This document shows, in pieces, positions 59,914-64,000 of a stretch of 64,000 nucleotides of DNA. Source of the DNA: Streptomyces sp. B1I3 (lineage in GTDB: Bacteria; Actinomycetota; Actinomycetes; Streptomycetales; Streptomycetaceae); NCBI RefSeq assembly GCF_030816615.1, contig NZ_JAUSYD010000001.1, positions 7,090,501 to 7,154,500 on the forward strand. The letters run 5' to 3'. Within the stretch, counting starts at the first letter, position 1; each line of letters begins with the position of its first letter. Under the pieces are notes generated by a model that saw only the letters and a list, made by a program, of their open reading frames with translations, was not told the origin of the DNA and searched no databases. A program made the translations under genes and the position numbers.

Positions 59914-61965
59914 TCAGCTCCGCGCGGGCCGGTGCAGTGGCAGCTCCGCCCAGATGGTCTTCATGGGGTGGGCGTAACGGGTGCCCCAGCGCGTGGAGAG
60001 CTGGGCGGTGATGAAGAGTCCGCGCCCACCCTCGTCGACGGAGCGGGCGTGACGCAGATGCGGAGCGGACGGGCTGCTGTCGCTGACCTCGACGGTGAGC
60101 GCGTCGGTCCGGATCAGGCGCACGGTCAGGGGCGGGGAGCCGTGGCGGACGGCATTGGTGACCAGCTCGCTGACGGCGAGTTCCACGGCGTCGCCTGCGT
60201 CCGGGGGGACGCCCCACCGCGCCAGGTGCTCACGGACCGCGCGGCGCGCCAGGGACGGGGCCTGATGGGTGTGAGGCAGTTCCCGGGTGATGTGGTCCGC
60301 CCCGGGGAGTCCGGCCGCCCGGGCGAGGAGCAGGACGGAACCGTCGTACTGCTCCTGGCCGGAGAAGGAGTAGACGAGCTGGTCACAGAGTTCCCGCAGG
60401 GCGGGGAGGTCCTGCGCGGGAGCGGGGCGGCGGGGGCACGCGGCCGAGGCGTCGCCGCTGAGCATGGCGAGTACGGCGCCGCCGCTCAGGTCGACCGTGG
60501 TGACGGGGAAGGGGGCGGCTCCGGGCGAACCGAGCGGCGCTCCTTCCTGCAGTGAGGCTGTGACGTCGTCACCGTCGGCCCGCATCAGGAGCGGTGGCCG
60601 GTGACCGGCGCACGCCATCGTGCACAGGCCCGTGAAGGGGTCGAAGACGGCGTAGAGGCACGTCGCCGCGAGCGGCTGGGTGTGCAGCGAGTCCCCCGCC
60701 GGCAGGGCCGCCCGTTCCGCGGCCAGTTGGGCGGCCGTGTCGGAGAGCCGGGCGAGGAGTTCGTCCGGCGGCAGATCGAGCGCGGCCAGGGCGCGCGTCG
60801 CTGTCCGCAGCTGCCCCATGCTGGTGGCGGCGTTGATGCCGTGGCCCAGGACACGGCCGACGATCAGGGCGGTGCGGGCGCCGGACAGCGGGATGGTGTC
60901 GTACCAGCTCCCGCTGGAGCGGCCGGGGAGGTAGGCGTGGGCCGTCTCCAGCCCCGGAGCACGGGTGTCCGCCTGGGGGAGCAGCCGGCGCTGGAGGGTC
61001 GAGGCGATGGTGTGGTCGCGCTGGTAGCGCCTGGCGTTGTCGAGGGCCAGCGCCGCCTGCCCGGCGAGCAGGACCGCCTGCGTCCTGTCGGGTGTGGTGA
61101 ACGGGGCGGAGCCTTCGCACCTGTACAGGCTGAGGATGCCCAGGACCGTCCCTCGCAAGGTGAGCGGCACGGCGAGGAGGGAATGGGCGGAAGTTGCCGC
61201 GACGATCTCGGCGTGCGCCGGCGCGGTCGTGAGCCAGGGCGTGTCGGGCCCGACCGCGGCCATGCGCGGCTGCAGGTCGGAGAGAGCGCGAGCGTGCGGG
61301 GTGGCCGCCGGCAGGAGCAGCATGCGCCCCCACAGGACCGAACCGTCCTCGTCCTCCGTCCGGTGTGACGGGCCGAGCAGGGCCGTCCGCCGCAGGGGCA
61401 CGGCCGGATCGAGCGGCGCGAGCGGCGGATCGCCACCGCGCAGGACGTCGTCGACGAGCTCCACCACGGCGGCGTCTGCGAACGCCGTGGCGGCGGCGGC
61501 GAGGCTCGCGCAGGTCTCCGCGAGGTCCAGGGACTGCCCGATCTGCCGGCGGGCGTCGGCGGTCCCACTGGCCAGGGCGTCGACGCCGTCCACGAGGACC
61601 CGGTCGGCCACCAGGGCGAGCAGTCCGAGCAGCTGCCCCGCTTCGTGGCGCAGAGGCTGCAGGAACAGTGAGAGGGGAGGGGCGGGTGCCGCGCTGTGAT
61701 CGGTGATCTCCCACACGTCCACCCACGGCACGGTGGCCTCGTTCCGCAGCGCTTGTGCCAGGAGGGTTTCGAGCCCTTTCCAGGTGTCCATGCGGTAGAC
61801 GTCCGTGAACCGCGACGCGGGTACCGGCGCCGTGACCCCGGCCCGCCGGATGACGAGATCCGTGTCCAGTACGTAGACGCGCTGTGCGGTCTGCTGGAAG
61901 AGGGCGTCGAGGAGTGACTGCTCCAGGGCGTCCGCCGCAGGGACCGGCCCTTCGTCGTCCGGCAC
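59914..61965 (-). CDS. SpoIIE-type protein with degenerate phosphatase site and C-terminal HATPase
   Basis: A 683-residue regulator. N-terminal sensor region (PAS-like about 20-115; GAF about 145-315), then a PP2C/SpoIIE domain (about 320-545) and a C-terminal RsbW-like kinase domain (about 560-683: AVSELVTNAVRHG as N-box, GGRGLFI as G-box). In the phosphatase domain the metal Asp of GGDWYD is Ser353 (SGSWYD) and the Asp of GDVxGHG is Arg371 (GRVLGHG). It is probably catalytically dead or altered, whereas the kinase half looks intact. The GTG at 61963-61965 is the best start. Confidence 0.87.
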   Translation of the reverse strand: MPDDEGPVPAADALEQSLLDALFQQTAQRVYVLDTDLVIRRAGVTAPVPASRFTDVYRMDTWKGLETLLAQALRNEATVPWVDVWEITDHSAAPAPPLSLFLQPLRHEAGQLLGLLALVADRVLVDGVDALASGTADARRQIGQSLDLAETCASLAAAATAFADAAVVELVDDVLRGGDPPLAPLDPAVPLRRTALLGPSHRTEDEDGSVLWGRMLLLPAATPHARALSDLQPRMAAVGPDTPWLTTAPAHAEIVAATSAHSLLAVPLTLRGTVLGILSLYRCEGSAPFTTPDRTQAVLLAGQAALALDNARRYQRDHTIASTLQRRLLPQADTRAPGLETAHAYLPGRSSGSWYDTIPLSGARTALIVGRVLGHGINAATSMGQLRTATRALAALDLPPDELLARLSDTAAQLAAERAALPAGDSLHTQPLAATCLYAVFDPFTGLCTMACAGHRPPLLMRADGDDVTASLQEGAPLGSPGAAPFPVTTVDLSGGAVLAMLSGDASAACPRRPAPAQDLPALRELCDQLVYSFSGQEQYDGSVLLLARAAGLPGADHITRELPHTHQAPSLARRAVREHLARWGVPPDAGDAVELAVSELVTNAVRHGSPPLTVRLIRTDALTVEVSDSSPSAPHLRHARSVDEGGRGLFITAQLSTRWGTRYAHPMKTIWAELPLHRPARS

Positions 61966-62237
61966 GGTCCCACCGCCTCTCCCTCGGGTGCCCTTGCTCC
62001 TGCCTGGCTGTCTACAGAATCGGTCAGCCGGCCCCGCCCTGCCAGCGGACCCGTGTGCCGGTGGACCCGTGAGACGCCGGGCGCGGACGGCGCTGGGCTC
62101 CGGCGGGTGCGTCGCGCCGCGACCGAAAGCTCGACCGAGAGGGCGGCGACCGCCCATTTCCAGGGCTCCTGTCGCGCCCCGACCGCTCCGGCTCCGCCCG
62201 CCCGTCCTCGATCACGAGCACGCGGTGCTCCGCCCGG

Positions 62238-62876
62238 TCAGCCCACGCAGGAGTGCGGCTCCCTCTGGCGGCACAGGAACCCCGGGCCGTTCAGCCGGGC
62301 TTCGGCCCGCAAGGGCTTGCCCGCTCTGCCGTCCTTCACGGTCTGGCAGGAGTAGTGCGTCCTGACGAAGGCGGGCACCAGGACGGCCTTCGGAATGTCA
62401 CCGCACCGCACGAGGTCGGGGGCGTAGTAGGTATAGAGCGCGTTGGCGGCTCCATCTCGCGTGATGATCCCCGTACGGGGTTCGGCGGACCACTGCACGT
62501 CGTTTCCGAACCGGTCCTTCGAAGCGCCCACCAGGACGTCCCACTCGATCCTCAGGCCTTCGTACGTGCTCACGCACACGGCCTCGGCCCCCTTCCTCAG
62601 CGTGAGACCGGCCGGGCACCGGGCCGTGGTCGTCCCGGCGGTGTTGGCCATGGCGAGGGTCTTCTCGCGCAGGCCGAAGGCGACGCGCTCGTGGAAGGCG
62701 GCACCGGCCGGCGGCGACGGGTGCGGTCCGCCGGCCGGCAGCGGCACCGGCTTCACGATCTTCTGCGGCAGTTCCGGGAAGGCGGTACTTCGGGCGGCGC
62801 TGTGGTCCGCGCCGGTTCCGCAGCCGGTGAGCAGCAGGCCGACGAGCCCGGCGGTCACGATGGTATTCATGCGCAT
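62238..62876 (-). CDS. Lipoprotein with DUF4333-like segment
   Basis: A 212-residue exported lipoprotein. The signal ends in the lipobox LLLTGC (Cys about 18). The middle carries CPAGLTLRKGAEAVCVSTYE, close to the DUF4333 motif of actinobacterial secreted proteins, with the usual cysteine pair. The C-terminal part has four more Cys, so it is likely disulfide-bonded. The ATG at 62874-62876 or one two codons later is the start. It lies between the phosphatase-like and MarR genes, on the same strand as both. Confidence 0.75.
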   Translation of the reverse strand: MRMNTIVTAGLVGLLLTGCGTGADHSAARSTAFPELPQKIVKPVPLPAGGPHPSPPAGAAFHERVAFGLREKTLAMANTAGTTTARCPAGLTLRKGAEAVCVSTYEGLRIEWDVLVGASKDRFGNDVQWSAEPRTGIITRDGAANALYTYYAPDLVRCGDIPKAVLVPAFVRTHYSCQTVKDGRAGKPLRAEARLNGPGFLCRQREPHSCVG

Positions 62877-62937
62877 GTAGGCACCAGTAGTGAGGGAGAG
62901 GGACCCGGCCGCCCATCGGCGCACGTCCGGCCGGCGC

Positions 62938-63477
62938 CTATTGCGTGGCCGCCGGTTCGTACGCGTCCGCGTCCAGGATCGAGATCTCCAGCTTGCGCAG
63001 CAGCCGCGCCAGCTGGCGGCGTTCCGAGGGGGAGAGCCCACCGAGCATCCGGCGTTCGTTGTCGAGATGCTCGGCGAAGACGGTGTCGACCGTGGCGAGG
63101 CCCTTCCCGGTGAGACGCGAGTAGACGACCCGGCGGTCGTCGGCGTCCCGTTCGCGGACGATCAGGCCGTCCTTCTCCAGACGGTCGATCCGCAGTGTCA
63201 CGCCTGCCGACGAGACCAGCCCGGAGTCGGCGAGCTGACCGGCCGTCAGCCGATAGGGCTCGCCCGACCGGCGCAGCGCGGTCAGCACGTCGAAGCCCGC
63301 CACCGACAGCCCATGGCGTTCGATGGACGCGGTGAGCCTGGAGCTGTAGCGCAGGAACGAACGGTGCAGCCGTGCCAGGACCTCCAACGGGCTGGTGTCC
63401 AGCTCCGGCCGTTCACGCGCCCAGTCCTCGATCACGCTCGCGACGGCGTCCCGGTCCGCCGGCCTTGATGCAGCCAT
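62938..63477 (-). CDS. MarR family transcriptional regulator
   Basis: A 179-residue winged-helix regulator. It has dimer helix sequence (LARLHRSFLRYSSRLTASIE), the HTH LTAGQLADSGLVSSAGVTLR with RIDRLEKDGLIVRERDADDR-RVV as recognition helix and wing, and the C-terminal helix RRQLARLLRKLEISILDADA. The ATG (63475-63477) is preceded by GAGGGGTGAG. The lipoprotein gene starts 61 bases downstream and the two may be cotranscribed. Confidence 0.9.
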   Translation of the reverse strand: MAASRPADRDAVASVIEDWARERPELDTSPLEVLARLHRSFLRYSSRLTASIERHGLSVAGFDVLTALRRSGEPYRLTAGQLADSGLVSSAGVTLRIDRLEKDGLIVRERDADDRRVVYSRLTGKGLATVDTVFAEHLDNERRMLGGLSPSERRQLARLLRKLEISILDADAYEPAATQ

Positions 63478-63727
63478 CCTCACCCCTCGCACGGATCCCG
63501 CCGATTTCTCATGGCCTGAGAATCTTACCGCTGAAGGGAAGAGGCCTGGCGACGGAGGGCGTGTCGTCAGGTCCTCTCCCGGGAGAACGCCGCCTCGGTG
63601 CCTGGACCACCACGACGGCGCACAGCGCGGCCGCAGCGGGGCGGCGGTATTCCGGCAGAGTACGGGCGAGGCCGCCCCTTTTAGGCCGACCGCCCCCGGC
63701 CCGTCACCTGGTGGCGCACCGGCCGCG

Positions 63728-64000
63728 TCAGGAGTTGAGTTCCTCCAGCGTCCTGCCCTTCGTCTCGACGGCGAACCACGCGATCACGGCCCCCACCGCT
63801 GCCACCGCGGCGAGCTGCGCGAAGACCAGGGCCAGGCTGCCGCCCGCTCCGATGATCGCTCCGACCGTCACCGGACCGAGGATGACGCCGATCCGGTTCC
63901 ACAGGCCGCCGAAGGCGGCGCCCCTGGCCCGGTTGGCCGTGGGGTACAGCTCGGGGGAGTACAGGTAGAGCGCCGCGTTGATCGCGTACAGGAAGAAGGT
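63728..64000 (-). CDS. MFS sugar/organic-acid transporter, C-terminal part
   Basis: Only the last 90 codons are in the window. The sequence has the ordered end of a sugar-porter-like MFS protein: YAINAALYLYSPELYPTANR, ARGAAFGGLWNRIG, then two helices and VETKGRTLEELNS, the typical last motif of the family. The gene continues past 64000 on the minus strand. Confidence 0.88.
   Translation of the reverse strand, partial: TFFLYAINAALYLYSPELYPTANRARGAAFGGLWNRIGVILGPVTVGAIIGAGGSLALVFAQLAAVAAVGAVIAWFAVETKGRTLEELNS

Noticed and set aside
1..64000. tRNA, rRNA, integrase, transposase, prophage or plasmid functions
   Set aside because: I looked for these on both strands and saw none. The holin-like protein at 55459 belongs to a chromosomal family and is not evidence of a prophage.

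Overview
The window is chromosomal DNA of a Streptomyces or very close relative. It is very GC-rich, many genes start with GTG (one with TTG), neighbouring genes often share 4-base stop/start overlaps, and the gene set is typical: a GTP-free stress phosphatase/kinase toolkit, secreted Tat and Sec polysaccharide hydrolases, LacI-controlled sugar uptake, a P450 with its ferredoxin, and duplicated core-metabolism genes. I see no rRNA, tRNA, integrase, transposase, CRISPR array or origin.

Layout. 1-6.6 kb: the start of a membrane glycosyltransferase, an Asp/Glu-racemase-like protein, apolipoprotein N-acyltransferase (lnt), a Nudix hydrolase, an MHS-type MFS transporter and a tail-anchored hemerythrin. 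7-8.2 kb: two overlapping genes whose products share a helical module. 8.5-20.8 kb: a beta-mannan utilisation locus with secreted GH5 mannanase, ROK sugar kinase, mannose-6-phosphate isomerase (frameshifted), a lipoprotein/two-permease ABC importer, intracellular GH2 beta-mannosidase and a LacI regulator. A perfect 12-bp palindrome GACAACGTTGTC sits in front of the kinase and on the mannanase side, and is the likely operator. 12.7-13.9 kb is decayed sequence. 21.5-26.7 kb: a very large secreted PA14/beta-propeller/CBM35/DUF1080 protein and an ABC exporter. 26.9-31 kb: a membrane Ser/Thr kinase, a DoxX protein and a YozG-like HTH regulator behind a truncated DUF2975 gene that is fused by deletion to a glycogen-debranching-enzyme remnant.

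31.8-34.5 kb: an operon of secreted GH16 glucanase and GH18 chitinase-like protein that share an almost identical CBM13 module at DNA level, with a DasR-like site and a good promoter in front. 34.6-40.7 kb: a WYL regulator broken by two frameshifts, a PhoD phosphatase operon, a bile-acid:sodium-symporter family protein and TerB. 40.9-47.6 kb: a PP2C (SpoIIE-type) phosphatase, a HelD-type helicase, and a P450/ferredoxin pair preceded by a 21-codon leader ORF. 47.6-54.6 kb: PPK2, an E. coli-type argG with an apparent ARG box and leaderless promoter, DUF2243/CtaG genes, a DNA-repair-like protein, and a MarR/quercetinase/esterase cluster with a clear operator. 54.8-64 kb: a DUF3618/holin-like envelope operon, long-form GAPDH, a ZIP transporter, a second SpoIIE-type protein with lost metal-binding residues, a lipoprotein, a MarR regulator and the end of an MFS transporter.

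Three genes or remnants carry single-base frameshifts in GC runs. These may be real decay or sequencing error, and I keep both options open. Functions below rest on motifs and gene context read by eye. No database search was made.
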